Part shown: positions 8,879-20,881 of the stretch, one piece after another
Layout of the letters: each line of letters opens with the position of its first letter
Position numbering within the stretch: position 1 is the first letter of the stretch
Assembly (NCBI RefSeq): GCF_900207575.1
Contig: NZ_OAOQ01000002.1
Span: 381,399-445,398 of the forward strand
Length of the DNA: 64,000 bases
Source: Cereibacter ovatus
GTDB lineage: Bacteria; Pseudomonadota; Alphaproteobacteria; Rhodobacterales; Rhodobacteraceae
Direction of reading: 5' to 3'
Made by a program: the position numbers and the translations under genes
Notes under the pieces: model-generated
What the model saw: only the letters and a program-made list of their open reading frames with translations
Databases searched by the model: none
What the model was told of the DNA's origin: nothing

Positions 8879-9925
8879 GTGGGCTTGCGCGTCTATCTTG
8901 ACTGGAATGCCACGGCGCCGTTGCGCCCTGAGGCGAAGGCGGCCATGGCGGCGGCCATGGAGCTTGTGGGCAATCCGTCCTCGGTTCATGCCGAGGGGCG
9001 GGCGGCCAAGGCGCTGATGGAGCGGGCGCGGGCGCAGGTCGCGTCGGCGCTGGGGGCGGGTGCTGCGGATGTGGTGTTCGTATCCGGGGCGACGGAGGCT
9101 GCGGCTTTGGCCTGTGCGGGCCGTGGGCTGGTCTGTGCCGGGATCGAGCATGAGGCGGTTTCGGCCTGGTGCGATGTGTCTCTGGCTGTGGATGGGCTGG
9201 GCCGGGTGGCGGTGGCCGACCCCGGGTGCACGGCGTTGCAGATGGCCAACTCCGAGACGGGTGTGATTCAGGATCTGCCCGAGGGGTTGGCGGTTTGCGA
9301 TCTGACGCAGGCTTTTGGCAAGGTTCCGTTCGCGTTCGACTGGCTGGGCTGTGCGGTGGGGTTTGTCTCGGCGCACAAGATCGGCGGGCCGAAGGGGGTG
9401 GGTGCGCTGGTGATCCGGCGGGGGCTGGATCTGGAGGCGCGGCTGAAGGGCGGCGGGCAGGAGATGGGTCGGCGTGCCGGCACCGAGAACCTGATCGGCA
9501 TTGCCGGATTTGGCGCTGCGGCCGAGGCCGCCGCGCGGGATCTGGCCGATGGTGTCTGGGAGCCGGTCGAGCAACTTAGAAATATTCTAGAATTGGCGTT
9601 GTCTCGCGACGGCGAAGGAACTATTTCTGTCGGGAAAGCGGCGCGGCGCTTGCCGAACACGCTTTGTCTTGTCACTTCGGGATGGAAGGGTGAGACGCAG
9701 GTGATGCAGATGGACCTTGCGGGATTCGCCGTCTCGGCCGGGTCGGCCTGTTCGTCGGGCAAGGTTCGGGCCAGTCGGGTGTTGACGGCGATGGGGTTCG
9801 ACGAGGTGGCGGCGGCTTCGGCATTGCGGCTGTCGCTTGGGCCCGAGGTGGCAGAGGCCGATGCGATGCGCTTCGCCGAGGCCTGGGTGGCGGCGCGCGA
9901 GCGGTTTCGTGCGCGGGCGGCATGA
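8879..9925 (+). CDS. Cysteine desulfurase, NifS/IscS-type (group I)
   Basis: A PLP enzyme that takes sulfur from cysteine for Fe-S cluster assembly. Residues visible: His91 (EHEAV), PLP lysine Lys167 ([10 protein letters not shown]), and the mobile-loop catalytic Cys291 ([11 protein letters not shown]), all as in group I enzymes. At 348 residues it is shorter than E. coli IscS (404), a form common as the second gene of Rhodobacterales suf operons. The start is a GTG at 8879 lying directly against the preceding repeat; a TTG two codons later is an alternative. The operon also encodes SufS, so two desulfurases are co-transcribed. Confidence 0.92.
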   Translation: MGLRVYLDWNATAPLRPEAKAAMAAAMELVGNPSSVHAEGRAAKALMERARAQVASALGAGAADVVFVSGATEAAALACAGRGLVCAGIEHEAVSAWCDVSLAVDGLGRVAVADPGCTALQMANSETGVIQDLPEGLAVCDLTQAFGKVPFAFDWLGCAVGFVSAHKIGGPKGVGALVIRRGLDLEARLKGGGQEMGRRAGTENLIGIAGFGAAAEAAARDLADGVWEPVEQLRNILELALSRDGEGTISVGKAARRLPNTLCLVTSGWKGETQVMQMDLAGFAVSAGSACSSGKVRASRVLTAMGFDEVAAASALRLSLGPEVAEADAMRFAEAWVAARERFRARAA

Positions 9926-9969
9926 GGATGACGGGCGCCGGGCGCCCCTGGAACGGAGACGTAAGACCG

Positions 9970-11499
<1,530 letters not shown>

Positions 11500-11505
11500 C
11501 GCGGA

Positions 11506-11685
11506 ATGACCCCCTTTGCGATACAGGCGCTGATCGTGGGCGCCGGCGTGACCATGGGCCTTTGGTTCCTGTGGTGGCGCACCGGGCAGATGGCGGGCCT
11601 GCGCCGTCTGGCCATGGCGCTTCTGGCGGGGGGCGGCATGGCGGTGGCCACGCTGGTCATCTCGCGCACCATCGCCGCGATCTGA
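11506..11685 (+). CDS. Small two-segment membrane protein in suf operon
   Basis: A 59-codon ORF six bases after the sufB stop (ATG 11506, GGAATG context). It encodes [14 protein letters not shown], a Trp-rich FLWWR turn, then a second hydrophobic stretch ([15 protein letters not shown]). Two membrane helices with a positive loop ([13 protein letters not shown]) are predicted by eye. It sits in a tight same-strand run (sufB, this, ybjQ-like, sufC), which is the main evidence that it is real. I recognise no family and assign no function. Confidence 0.65.
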   Translation: MTPFAIQALIVGAGVTMGLWFLWWRTGQMAGLRRLAMALLAGGGMAVATLVISRTIAAI

Positions 11686-11695
11686 GGGGCACGCC

Positions 11696-12007
11696 ATGAT
11701 CGTCACCACCACGCCCAACATCGAAGGCTACCAGATCGCCACCTACCACGGCATCGTGACCGGCGAGGCGATCCTTGGCGCCAACATCATCCGCGACCTG
11801 TTCGCGGGGATCACGGACATCCTTGGCGGGCGGTCCGGCGCCTATGAGGCGGAACTGGCGAAGGCGCGGGAAACCGCGCTTGCCGAGATGGAGGAACGGG
11901 CGCGCACCAAGGGCGCCAATGCCGTCGTCGGCGTCGATCTCGATTACGAGGTCATCAACAACATGCTGATGGTGTCGGCCTCCGGCACCGCCGTCACCAT
12001 TGCCTGA
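11696..12007 (+). CDS. YbjQ/UPF0145 heavy-metal-binding-domain protein
   Basis: A 103-residue protein of the YbjQ family: start [22 protein letters not shown], middle [18 protein letters not shown], end [15 protein letters not shown]. These proteins form oligomeric rings of unknown function and have been annotated as heavy-metal-binding by similarity only. It lies between the small membrane protein and sufC with gaps of about 10 bases, so it belongs to the suf transcript. A role in Fe-S assembly is an inference from position. Confidence 0.92.
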   Translation: MIVTTTPNIEGYQIATYHGIVTGEAILGANIIRDLFAGITDILGGRSGAYEAELAKARETALAEMEERARTKGANAVVGVDLDYEVINNMLMVSASGTAVTIA

Positions 12008-12016
12008 GGGAAAAAG

Positions 12017-12775
12017 ATGCTCGAGATCAAGAACCTGCATGTGAAGCTGGAAGATGAGGACAAGGTGATCCTCAAGGGTGTCAACCTGACGGTCGAGGCC
12101 GGAAAGGTTCATGCCATCATGGGGCCGAACGGGTCGGGCAAGTCGACGCTGTCCTATGTGCTGTCGGGGCGCGGCGGCTATGTCGTGACGGATGGTTCGG
12201 CCACGATGGACGGCCACGAACTGCTGGGGATGGAACCCGAGGAACGCGCCGCGGCCGGTCTGTTCCTGGCGTTCCAGTATCCGGTCGAGATTCCGGGCGT
12301 CGGCAACATGACCTTCCTGCGCACCGCGCTGAACGCGCAGCGCAAGGCCCGCGGCGAGGATGAGATCAGCGCCGGCGATTTCCTGAAGCTGGTGCGCGAA
12401 AAGGCCAAGGCGCTGAAGATCGACGCCGACATGATGAAGCGCCCGGTGAACGTGGGCTTCTCGGGCGGTGAAAAGAAGCGCAACGAGATCCTTCAGATGG
12501 CGATCCTTGAGCCGAAGATGTGCATCCTGGACGAGACCGACTCGGGGCTGGATGTCGATGCGCTGAAGCTGGTGTCGGATGGCGTGAACGCGCTGCGCGA
12601 TGCGGGCCGAAGCTTTCTGGTCATCACCCACTATCAGCGGCTTCTGGACCATATCACGCCCGACGTGGTGCATATCATGGCCAACGGCCGCATCGTGAAG
12701 ACCGGCGGGCCGGAACTGGCGCTTGAGGTCGAGAAGAACGGCTATGCCGACCTGCTTGATGCGGAGGCGGTGTGA
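12017..12775 (+). CDS. sufC: Fe-S cluster assembly ATPase SufC
   Basis: ABC-type ATPase of the SufBC2D scaffold, 252 residues. Walker A is GPNGSGKST (residues 37-45), the signature is FSGGEKKRNE and Walker B/D-loop is ILDETDSGLDVD, the last typical of SufC. ATP hydrolysis drives opening of the SufB-SufD interface where the cluster forms. GGGAAAAAG precedes the start. The stop overlaps the sufD start (TGATG at 12773-12777), indicating coupled translation of the two partners. Confidence 0.97.
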   Translation: MLEIKNLHVKLEDEDKVILKGVNLTVEAGKVHAIMGPNGSGKSTLSYVLSGRGGYVVTDGSATMDGHELLGMEPEERAAAGLFLAFQYPVEIPGVGNMTFLRTALNAQRKARGEDEISAGDFLKLVREKAKALKIDADMMKRPVNVGFSGGEKKRNEILQMAILEPKMCILDETDSGLDVDALKLVSDGVNALRDAGRSFLVITHYQRLLDHITPDVVHIMANGRIVKTGGPELALEVEKNGYADLLDAEAV

Positions 12776-14058
12776 TGGCCGAGGCCAAGCCGAAGGACGA
12801 CCGGACGGCCGCCCGCCTTGCGGGCCTGTCCTTCGCCAATGAGGGCTGGCAGGCGCCGGCGCGGGGTGACGCGCTGGCGCGGCTGACGGCCATGGGTGTG
12901 CCGGGGCGGCGGGACGAATACTGGCGCTACACCGACCCGGCCAGTTTCAACGCGCCCGAGGCGATGGCGGCCTCGACGGCGGGCGATGGCGACGACCGCC
13001 CGGTGTTCGAGGGCATTGACCGGCTGAAGCTGGTCTTTGTCGATGGCGTGTTCGATGCCGCGGCCTCGGACCCGCTGGCGCTGGATCATGTCGAGATCAG
13101 CCTGCTTGGCGCTGCGCAAAGCGATATCCACTGGGCGCGCGATCTGTATGGCGTGCTGGAAGCGCGGGGGCAGGTGCCGGTGAAGCGGCCGTTCGCGGCG
13201 CTGGGCACCGCCTTTGCCACCGAAGGCGTGTTGCTGCGGGTCACGGGCGCGGTGCCGAAGCCGGTGGCGCTGATCTACATCCACCGTGCCGAGACGTCGG
13301 ACGCGATCCTGCACCACTGCATCCGGGTTGAACCGGGTGCCGAGGTGACGATACTGGAAAGCGGCCCGGCGGCCGCGCGCCTTACCAAGGTGATGGAGGT
13401 GGATGTGGCCGAAGGCGGCCGTTTCCACCATATCCGCGCGCAAGGTCCTGACCACGAACGCCGCGCTTGCACCCACATCTTTGCCCGTGTCGCGGGCAAG
13501 GGGCTGTTCAAGTCATTCACCCTGACCGCGAACGGTGTGATGACCCGCAACGAGGCGGTGATCGAGCTGGTGGGCGACGATGCGGTGGCCCATGTCGCCG
13601 GTGCGGCGGTGGGCGACGGCCGCTTTCACCACGACGATACCGTGTTCGTGACGCATCAGGGACAGGCTTGCGAAAGCCGGCAGGTGTTCAAGAAGGTGCT
13701 GAAGAACGGTGCCACCGGCGTGTTTCAGGGCAAGATCCTTGTCAAACCCGGCGCGCAGAAGACCGATGGCTACCAGATCAGCCAGTCGTTGCTGCTGGAT
13801 GACGACTCGGTGTTTCTGGCCAAGCCGGAACTCGAGATCTATGCCGACGATGTGAAATGCTCGCACGGGTCGACCTCGGGGGCGATCGACGAGACGGCGC
13901 TGTTCTACCTGCGGTCGCGCGGGGTGCCGCTGAAGGCCGCACAGTCGCTGCTTGTGCTTGCCTTCCTTGCCGAAGCCATTCAGGAAATCGAGAACGAGGA
14001 AATCGCCGAGGATATCCAGCAGTTGCTGGAAGCCTGGCTGGCGCGTCACGAGCATTGA
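12775..14058 (+). CDS. sufD: Fe-S cluster assembly protein SufD
   Basis: Partner of SufB in the scaffold; 427 residues from ATG 12775 (MAEAKPKDD). Family features: GRRDEYWRYTDP near the N-terminus, the beta-helix core with HHCIRVEPGAEVTILES and RNEAVIELVGD, FHHDDTVFVTHQG (conserved histidines), QADDVKCSHGSTSGA-like end segment (YADDVKCSHGSTSG) and LFYLRSRG. A GTG one codon upstream is possible, but the ATG gives the cleaner overlap with sufC. The next gene begins immediately after the stop. Confidence 0.96.
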   Translation: MAEAKPKDDRTAARLAGLSFANEGWQAPARGDALARLTAMGVPGRRDEYWRYTDPASFNAPEAMAASTAGDGDDRPVFEGIDRLKLVFVDGVFDAAASDPLALDHVEISLLGAAQSDIHWARDLYGVLEARGQVPVKRPFAALGTAFATEGVLLRVTGAVPKPVALIYIHRAETSDAILHHCIRVEPGAEVTILESGPAAARLTKVMEVDVAEGGRFHHIRAQGPDHERRACTHIFARVAGKGLFKSFTLTANGVMTRNEAVIELVGDDAVAHVAGAAVGDGRFHHDDTVFVTHQGQACESRQVFKKVLKNGATGVFQGKILVKPGAQKTDGYQISQSLLLDDDSVFLAKPELEIYADDVKCSHGSTSGAIDETALFYLRSRGVPLKAAQSLLVLAFLAEAIQEIENEEIAEDIQQLLEAWLARHEH

Positions 14059-14538
14059 ATGGCAGTTACCATCGACATCGTCAAAAGCTATCGCCGTCCC
14101 CGTCTGGTCATCCGGCGGCATCTCGATGCCGGTGAGAACGAGGGGCGGGCGCTTGCCATCCTGATGGGCGCCTGCCTGCTGATCTTTGTCGCCCAATGGC
14201 CGATGCTGGCGCGGGCGGCCTATCTTGACCCGTCGCAACCGCTGGAAGCGCGGTTGAGCGGGGCACTGATGGGAACCGTCTTTCTGCTGCCGCCGATCTG
14301 CTATGCGATTGCCGGGGCAAGCCACCTGTTCGCCCGCGTCTTTGGCGGCAAGGGCAGCTTTTACGGCGCGCGGCTGGCGCTGTTTCTGTCGTTGCTGGCG
14401 GTGACGCCGCTGATGTTGTTCCACGGGCTGATCGGCGGCTTCATCGGCGAGGGGCCGGCCTCGCTGCTGGTGGGATTTGTCGTGCTGGGGGCCTTTGTCG
14501 CGATCTGGGGCCTGATGCTGTTCGAGGCCGAACGATGA
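14059..14538 (+). CDS. Integral membrane protein in suf operon (Yip1-like)
   Basis: A 159-residue protein with a soluble N-terminus (YRRPRLVIRRHLDAGENEGRA) and four likely membrane helices. It starts on the base after the sufD stop and overlaps the next gene by four bases (ATGA), so it is part of the operon. Helix layout and pairing with a clear Yip1-like neighbour suggest a related membrane family. The function is unknown; a link to Fe-S assembly is only positional. Confidence 0.75.
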   Translation: MAVTIDIVKSYRRPRLVIRRHLDAGENEGRALAILMGACLLIFVAQWPMLARAAYLDPSQPLEARLSGALMGTVFLLPPICYAIAGASHLFARVFGGKGSFYGARLALFLSLLAVTPLMLFHGLIGGFIGEGPASLLVGFVVLGAFVAIWGLMLFEAER

Positions 14539-15113
14539 CCCCGGGTCTGGGTGATCTGCTGCGGCTGGCCCGCTTTACCGTCAGCGATCCGCGCGCGGGG
14601 GCGCGGGCGGTGCTGATGATGGATCTGCCGCTTCAGGCGCGCTGGCTGGTGCTGGTGTTCAGCGCGGTTGCCGCGGCTTTGGTCACCTCGGTCGGGCTGA
14701 CGCTGCTGCCGCCCGAGGTGCAGGCCCTTCTGGGCGACGACTTGCCCAGCCCGCTGGCCAGTGCCGCGTTGCAGGTGGCCTTGCTGGTCGTGGCCTCGGG
14801 GGTGATCCATCGCGTCGGCCAGTGGCGTGGCGGCAAGGGCAACTTTGCCGATGCCATGGTGCTGGTCGCGTGGCTTCAGTTCATCCTTGTCTGCGTCGAG
14901 GTTCTGCAACTGGTGGCCCAACTGGTGCTGCCGTTTGTGGCTGATATCCTTGGCGTGCTGGGGATCATGCTGTTTTTCTGGCTGCTCAGCCATTTCGTGG
15001 CCGAGCTTCACGGCTTCCGCTCTACCCTTGCGGTTCTGGGCGGGATTCTGGTCGTGATGTTCGGCATGGCCTTTGTTCTGGCTGCCATCCTGATGCCCGT
15101 TCTGGGCGCCTGA
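14535..15113 (+). CDS. YIP1 family membrane protein
   Basis: A 192-residue membrane protein with the YIP1-domain layout: short soluble lead (LGDLLRLARFTVSDPRAGAR), then about five hydrophobic segments, with RVGQWRGGKGNFADAMVLVAW between them, typical of bacterial YIP1 proteins. It overlaps the previous gene by four bases and is followed 12 bases later by sufS. The partner and the cargo are unknown. Confidence 0.8.
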   Translation: MTPGLGDLLRLARFTVSDPRAGARAVLMMDLPLQARWLVLVFSAVAAALVTSVGLTLLPPEVQALLGDDLPSPLASAALQVALLVVASGVIHRVGQWRGGKGNFADAMVLVAWLQFILVCVEVLQLVAQLVLPFVADILGVLGIMLFFWLLSHFVAELHGFRSTLAVLGGILVVMFGMAFVLAAILMPVLGA

Positions 15114-15124
15114 GGACCGATCCC

Positions 15125-16345
<1,221 letters not shown>

Positions 16346-16404
16346 AACGGGCCTGTCGCAGGCCGGGCCGCCGAAGCGGCCTGCCTGCGGGCAGTCAGTC
16401 CAGC

Positions 16405-16432
16405 GCCGGGCATGGCATCGCCATTGCCCGGC
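16405..16432. terminator. Inverted repeat between sufS and cbiB
   Basis: A near-perfect inverted repeat (GCCGGGCA-TGGC against GCCATTGCCCGGC, one bulged base) lies between two convergent genes; a second small GGCCGC/GCGGCC hairpin sits at about 16366-16379. There is no T-run, so terminator function is inferred from position. Confidence 0.4.
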
Positions 16433-16435
16433 TGG

Positions 16436-17404
16436 TCAGACCATCGCGATCACCACAAGACCCGCGGCCAGTGCCGCCATCGCGCGGCGGTAAAGCCGCA
16501 GGCCCTGCCGCAGATCGGCGGACGCAGGGTCGGGCGCGCCGCCGTTCAGCCATGGCTCGTTCGACAGACGGTCGGCATAGATCCGCGGCCCGGACAGCCG
16601 CACCCCCAGCGCCCCCGCCATCGCCGCCTCGGGCCAGCCGGCATTGGGCGAGCGGTGGGCGCGGGCGTCGCGCCGCATCACCGCCAGCGCCCCCCGCGCG
16701 CGCCCCGAAACCAGCGCGAACAGCGCCCCCGTCAGCCGCGCCGGGATCAGGTTCACCACATCGTCGGTCAAGGCCGAGGCGCGTCCGAAGTCCTCGTGCC
16801 GGGGCGTGCGGTGGCCGATCATCGAATCCAGCGTGTTGATCGCCTTGTAGGCCGCAATCCCCGGCAGGCCCAGCAGCGCGCCCCAGAACAGCGGCGCCAC
16901 GATCCCGTCGGATGTGTTCTCGGCCAGACTTTCCAGCGCCGCCCGCGCCACGCCGGCCGGGTCCAGTTGCGACGGATCGCGGCCGACGATCATCGACACC
17001 GCCCGCCGCGCGCCCGGCAGATCGCCCGCCGACAGCGGCACCGCAACCGCGGCGACATGATCGTGCATCGACCGCAGCGCCACCAGGGGCCAGGCCAGCA
17101 GCCCGGTCAGCACCACGCCCAAAAGCCCCCCCGGCAGCAGCGATTGCAGCCACCACGCCGGCAGCGCCGCCGCCAGCACCACCAGCACCAGCGTCACCAC
17201 CCCGCCCCGTCGCCGCTGTTCGGCCGTGCCGTGGTTCAGCCGCGCATCCAGCGCCGAGATCAGCCGGCCGATCCAGACCACCGGATGCCCGATCCGCGCG
17301 TAAAGCCGGTCGGGCCAGCCCCATGCGGCATCCGCCGCCATCGCCACCACCATCGCCCCGGCCAGCATCATCGCGCGCCCCCTTTTTGTCGCCTGATCCG
17401 ACAA
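16436..17404 (-). CDS. cbiB: Adenosylcobinamide-phosphate synthase CbiB
   Basis: Membrane enzyme joining adenosylcobyric acid to aminopropanol (phosphate) late in vitamin B12 synthesis. Up to 322 residues, with family segments GHPVVWIGRLISALD, LRSMHDHV, ALESLAENTSDGIVAPLFWG, YKAINTLDSMIGHR, FGRASALTDDVVNLIPARLTG and SPNAGWPEAAMAGALGVRL. The start may be 17404 or Met12 (17371), where the hydrophobic first helix begins. No other cobalamin genes or B12 riboswitch lie in the window. It follows the ABC transporter gene by 23 bases on the same strand. Confidence 0.93.
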   Translation of the reverse strand: MSDQATKRGRAMMLAGAMVVAMAADAAWGWPDRLYARIGHPVVWIGRLISALDARLNHGTAEQRRRGGVVTLVLVVLAAALPAWWLQSLLPGGLLGVVLTGLLAWPLVALRSMHDHVAAVAVPLSAGDLPGARRAVSMIVGRDPSQLDPAGVARAALESLAENTSDGIVAPLFWGALLGLPGIAAYKAINTLDSMIGHRTPRHEDFGRASALTDDVVNLIPARLTGALFALVSGRARGALAVMRRDARAHRSPNAGWPEAAMAGALGVRLSGPRIYADRLSNEPWLNGGAPDPASADLRQGLRLYRRAMAALAAGLVVIAMV

Positions 17405-17427
17405 ACGCCGCCCTGCCGCAAGGGCCG

Positions 17428-19284
17428 TCAGCGATAGCCGGCGGCCTGAAGTTCGAACAACTCGGCATAGCGGCCGCGTTGGGCGATCAGTTCGTCATGG
17501 GTGCCGCTGGCCTCGACCCGGCCATTGGCCAGCACAAGGATGCGGTCGGCCATCCTGACCGACGAAAACCGATGCGAGATCAGCACCGCCGTCCGGCCCG
17601 CCGACAAATCCTTGAACCGCTGGAACACCTCGAACTCGGACCGTGCATCCAGCGCGGCGGTGGGCTCGTCCAGGATCAGCACCTCGGCGTCGCGCATATA
17701 GGCGCGGGCGATCGCCAGCTTCTGCCATTCGCCGCCCGAAAGCTCGACCCCATTGTGAAAGCGTTTGCCCAGCATCTGGTCATAGCCCGCGGGCAGGCGA
17801 TCCACGATCCGGTCGGCCAGACTGCGGCGGGCGGCCTCGGATATGCGGTCGGCGTCGGTGCGGGCCTCGATCCGACCCACGGCGATATTGTCGCCCGCGG
17901 TCAGTGCGTAGCGCACGAAATCCTGAAAGATCACCCCCATCGCGGCGCGCAACGCCTGTGGGTCGAACGCGCGCAGGTCGTGGCCGTCCAGTGTGATCCG
18001 CCCCTCATCTGGGTCGTAAAGCCGGGCCAGCAGCTTGACCAGCGTGGTCTTTCCGGCGCCGTTCTCGCCCACCAGCGCCAGCGTCTCGCCCGCCTTCAGC
18101 GTGAAGGACAGGTCGCGCACCGCCCATTCCGCGGCACCCGGATAGCGAAAGCCCACACCGTCGAAGCGAAAGCCCGTCTGGATCGGGCGGGGCAGGGGCC
18201 GTGGGCTGGCAGGCGGCAGGATCGAGGGCTGTTCGCGAAAGAACCCGAACAGGTCGTCCAGATACAGCGCCTGCGCGGCGGTGGCGGAAAAGCCCAGCAA
18301 AAGCCCCTCGGCCAGCCCGCGCAGCCGCAGGAACGAGCCGGCAAGAAAGGTCAGGTCACCGATGGACAGCTGCCCCGAAAGCGTGGCCCCCACCATCCAC
18401 AGATAGGCCAGATAATAGCCCGCCGTTCCCAGCGCGCTGAACAGCGTGCCCCAGACCGCACGGGCCGCCGCGATCCGCCGCCGCGCCCGGTAAAAGCTGT
18501 CCGACAGCGCGCGGTAGCGGCCGATCAGGAAGGGTGCAAGGCCGAAGATCTTGATTTCCTTGGCTGTGTCGACGCTGGCGGCGGTGACGCGGAGATAGTC
18601 CAGTTCCCGCCGTTCAGGCGTGCGGCGGAAGTCGAGGTCATAGTTCCGCGCGTTGAAATGCGCCTCGCCCAGAAAGGCCGGGACCAGCGCCAGCAGCAGC
18701 AGGCCCATCAGCCAAGGGTTGTAGATCACCAGCCCGCTGGCAAAGGCCACCACCGTCACCCCATCCTGTATCTGGGTCAGGATCTGCCCCGTCAGCGTCA
18801 TCCGCCCGCCCGACTGGCGGCGGGCACGTTCCAGCCGGTCCTGAAAACCGGCATCCTCGAAGCTGGCCAGATCAAGGCTTGCCGCATGGCCCATCAGTCG
18901 CACCGACGAGGCCATGGTCAGCCGTTCCGACAGCAGCGTGTCGACAAGGCCGCTTGACCGGCCCAGAAGGTCCGACAGGATCGCAAGGACGAACTCGGCC
19001 GCGATGAACCAGATCAGCCGCTCGGTGCCATCGGCGCCGATCCAGCCCCATGCGTCGCCGGCCGGGGTCAGTGCCGAAAGCCGCACCACCTCGTCGATGA
19101 TCAGCTTGCCGAACCACAGCGCGGCAACCGGGATCAGCGCCCGCATCAGCCGCAGGATCAGGCCCAGCAGCAGAAAGCCGGGCGCCGCCTGCCAGACCAT
19201 GCGCAGGAACGGCGGCACATTGCCCAGTGCGGCCCAGCGGGCGCGGAAGCCTTGCGGCGGATCGGGAAGGGGGTGGCGGCTCAT
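17428..19284 (-). CDS. ABC transporter, fused permease/ATPase (exporter half-transporter)
   Basis: A 618-residue half-transporter: N-terminal six-helix membrane domain, then an ATPase with Walker A GENGAGKTT, signature LSGGEWQKLAIARA and Walker B VLILDEPTAALD. The EWQ-type signature and overall shape resemble bacterial lipid/multidrug or peptide exporters; the substrate cannot be read. The frame continues upstream to 20484, but that part is antisense to the 4Fe-4S gene and implausible as protein; ATG 19284 (MSRHPLPDPPQG) is the likely start. It diverges from the 4Fe-4S membrane protein by 123 bases. Confidence 0.92.
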   Translation of the reverse strand: MSRHPLPDPPQGFRARWAALGNVPPFLRMVWQAAPGFLLLGLILRLMRALIPVAALWFGKLIIDEVVRLSALTPAGDAWGWIGADGTERLIWFIAAEFVLAILSDLLGRSSGLVDTLLSERLTMASSVRLMGHAASLDLASFEDAGFQDRLERARRQSGGRMTLTGQILTQIQDGVTVVAFASGLVIYNPWLMGLLLLALVPAFLGEAHFNARNYDLDFRRTPERRELDYLRVTAASVDTAKEIKIFGLAPFLIGRYRALSDSFYRARRRIAAARAVWGTLFSALGTAGYYLAYLWMVGATLSGQLSIGDLTFLAGSFLRLRGLAEGLLLGFSATAAQALYLDDLFGFFREQPSILPPASPRPLPRPIQTGFRFDGVGFRYPGAAEWAVRDLSFTLKAGETLALVGENGAGKTTLVKLLARLYDPDEGRITLDGHDLRAFDPQALRAAMGVIFQDFVRYALTAGDNIAVGRIEARTDADRISEAARRSLADRIVDRLPAGYDQMLGKRFHNGVELSGGEWQKLAIARAYMRDAEVLILDEPTAALDARSEFEVFQRFKDLSAGRTAVLISHRFSSVRMADRILVLANGRVEASGTHDELIAQRGRYAELFELQAAGYR

Positions 19285-19407
19285 GGGCTGACCTTTGCTG
19301 GCCCCCGATTGGACCGCTTTGGGCGCCGAAGTCAAACCTGCGGCGCACCGTCGCGGGGCGTGGGGCGGCCTTTCGGCCGGGGCGGCGCGGGGCCTAGAAG
19401 GCGTGCA

Positions 19408-20742
19408 ATGCAGCAAGCGCCCCGCCAGTTCTCCGATGTCCGTCCCGTGGCCGCCCCTGCGGTCAGCCGGCTTGAACGCTTTGGTCTGTGGTTGCGGGAT
19501 CATCAGTCGCTGATCGGGCGGCTGCAATGGGCGATGGTGGCGGTTTATCTGCCGCTGCTGATCGTGCCGGCGCTGGTGCCCGCGCCTGCGCCGGGGGCCA
19601 CGATCCTGACCGATCTGACGCGGTTTGCGCAGTTCCTGTTCTGGGGCCTGTGGCTGCCGGGGGTTCTGGTGTCGGTCGTGCTGTTCGGGCGGCTGTGGTG
19701 CGGCCTTTTGTGCCCCGAGGGCGCGCTGACGGCCGCCGCCTCGCGCCATGGCAAGGGCTGGGCGATCCCGCGCTGGATGAAATGGCCGGGCTGGCCGTTT
19801 GCGCTGTTCGCGGGCGTGACGGTCTATGGTCAGATGGTTTCGATCTATGACGAGCCGCGGGCGGCGCTGCTGATCCTTGGCGGTTCCAGCGCCTGCGCGC
19901 TGCTGGTGGGCTGGCTTTACGGTAAGGAAAAGCGTGTCTGGTGCCGGTTCCTGTGCCCGGTCAACGGGATGTTCGGGCTGCTGTCGAAACTGGCGCCGAT
20001 GCATTACCGGGTGGATGGTCGGGCGTGGGATGCCTGTCCGCCTGCGCGCACCCGCACCATGCGTTTCAACTGCGAGCCGATGGTGCCCGTGCGCACGATG
20101 GATAGCGCCTCGCCCTGCCATATGTGCGGCCGCTGCGCCGGATTCCGCGATGCCGTTCGGCTTGAGGCGCGGGCCGCCGGCGCCGAGATCGTGCGGGGCC
20201 GCGGCTCGGCCGGGGACAGTCTGATGGCGCTGGTGGGGGTGCTGGGCATCGGCTCGGCGGCGTTCTGGTGGCAGGCCGTGCCGTGGGGGCCGGATCCGGC
20301 GCGCGGGCCGGTGGCGCCGTGGTTTCTGTTCGGCCACGGCCCCGATGCCCCGGCGGTGACGCTGCTGGCAGGGGGTGCCGGGCTTCTGACGCTGGCGCTG
20401 ATCGCGCTGGCGCTGGCGGCGGCGGTGGCGCTGCCGCTTTGGGCCTCGGCGCGGCTGGCGGGGGGCGGGGTTGCGCTGTTTCACCGGCTGGCGCTGGCGG
20501 TGCTGCCGCTGGCGGCGGCGGGGATCGTCGCGGGGCTGACCCGGCGCACGGTGGCGCAGCTGGCCGACAGCGGGCTTGCGGTGTCGGCGGGGCCGGTCTG
20601 GGCGGCGCTGCTGCTGGGGGGCGGGCTATGGGCGCTGTGGTTGGCACATGGCGTCCTTGGCCAGAGGCGGGCGGCGCTGGCCGTCTTTGCCGTGGCGCTG
20701 ACGCCGCCGCTGGCCGGATGGGGGGCGCTGCTGTGGGCGTGA
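19408..20742 (+). CDS. 4Fe-4S polyferredoxin membrane protein (NapH/CcoG-like)
   Basis: A 444-residue protein with at least seven membrane segments and two CxxxCP motifs (C98/C102 and C179/C183), the mark of the NapH/NosR/CcoG family of membrane electron carriers. A ferredoxin-like set follows: C210, C222 and C237xxC240xxC243. ATG 19408 (MQQAPRQFSD) is chosen because the frame upstream, open to 19252, reads as Arg/Gly-rich non-protein. No nap, nos or cytochrome oxidase genes lie nearby, so the electron partner is unknown. The C-terminal half is purely hydrophobic. Confidence 0.85.
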   Translation: MQQAPRQFSDVRPVAAPAVSRLERFGLWLRDHQSLIGRLQWAMVAVYLPLLIVPALVPAPAPGATILTDLTRFAQFLFWGLWLPGVLVSVVLFGRLWCGLLCPEGALTAAASRHGKGWAIPRWMKWPGWPFALFAGVTVYGQMVSIYDEPRAALLILGGSSACALLVGWLYGKEKRVWCRFLCPVNGMFGLLSKLAPMHYRVDGRAWDACPPARTRTMRFNCEPMVPVRTMDSASPCHMCGRCAGFRDAVRLEARAAGAEIVRGRGSAGDSLMALVGVLGIGSAAFWWQAVPWGPDPARGPVAPWFLFGHGPDAPAVTLLAGGAGLLTLALIALALAAAVALPLWASARLAGGGVALFHRLALAVLPLAAAGIVAGLTRRTVAQLADSGLAVSAGPVWAALLLGGGLWALWLAHGVLGQRRAALAVFAVALTPPLAGWGALLWA

Positions 20743-20746
20743 ACCG

Positions 20747-20881
20747 TCAGAAGATCCAGATCAGGATCAGCACCCAGCCGGCGATCCCGTCCAATACCAT
20801 CGGCACGATCCACCAGCCGGCGCGGAGGCGCGGCGGGGTCGGCGTCTCGCCGGGCGTCGGGGAAGGGTCTGGTGCCTGCAT
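20747..20881 (-). CDS. Small single-helix membrane protein
   Basis: A 44-codon ORF converging on the 4Fe-4S gene, with the stops four bases apart. A Pro/Thr-rich start (MQAPDPSPTPGETPTPP) leads to one strongly hydrophobic helix (GWWIVPMVLDGIAGWVLILI) that ends the protein. Small tail-like proteins of this form are frequent in Rhodobacterales, but I recognise no named family. The acceptable composition and clear helix support it; the short length keeps confidence moderate. Confidence 0.5.
   Translation of the reverse strand: MQAPDPSPTPGETPTPPRLRAGWWIVPMVLDGIAGWVLILIWIF

Noticed and set aside
19285..20484. 400-residue N-terminal extension of the ABC transporter frame
   Set aside because: It is Arg/Pro-rich, antisense to the 4Fe-4S membrane protein gene, and a good start (MSRHPLPDPPQG) exists at 19284.
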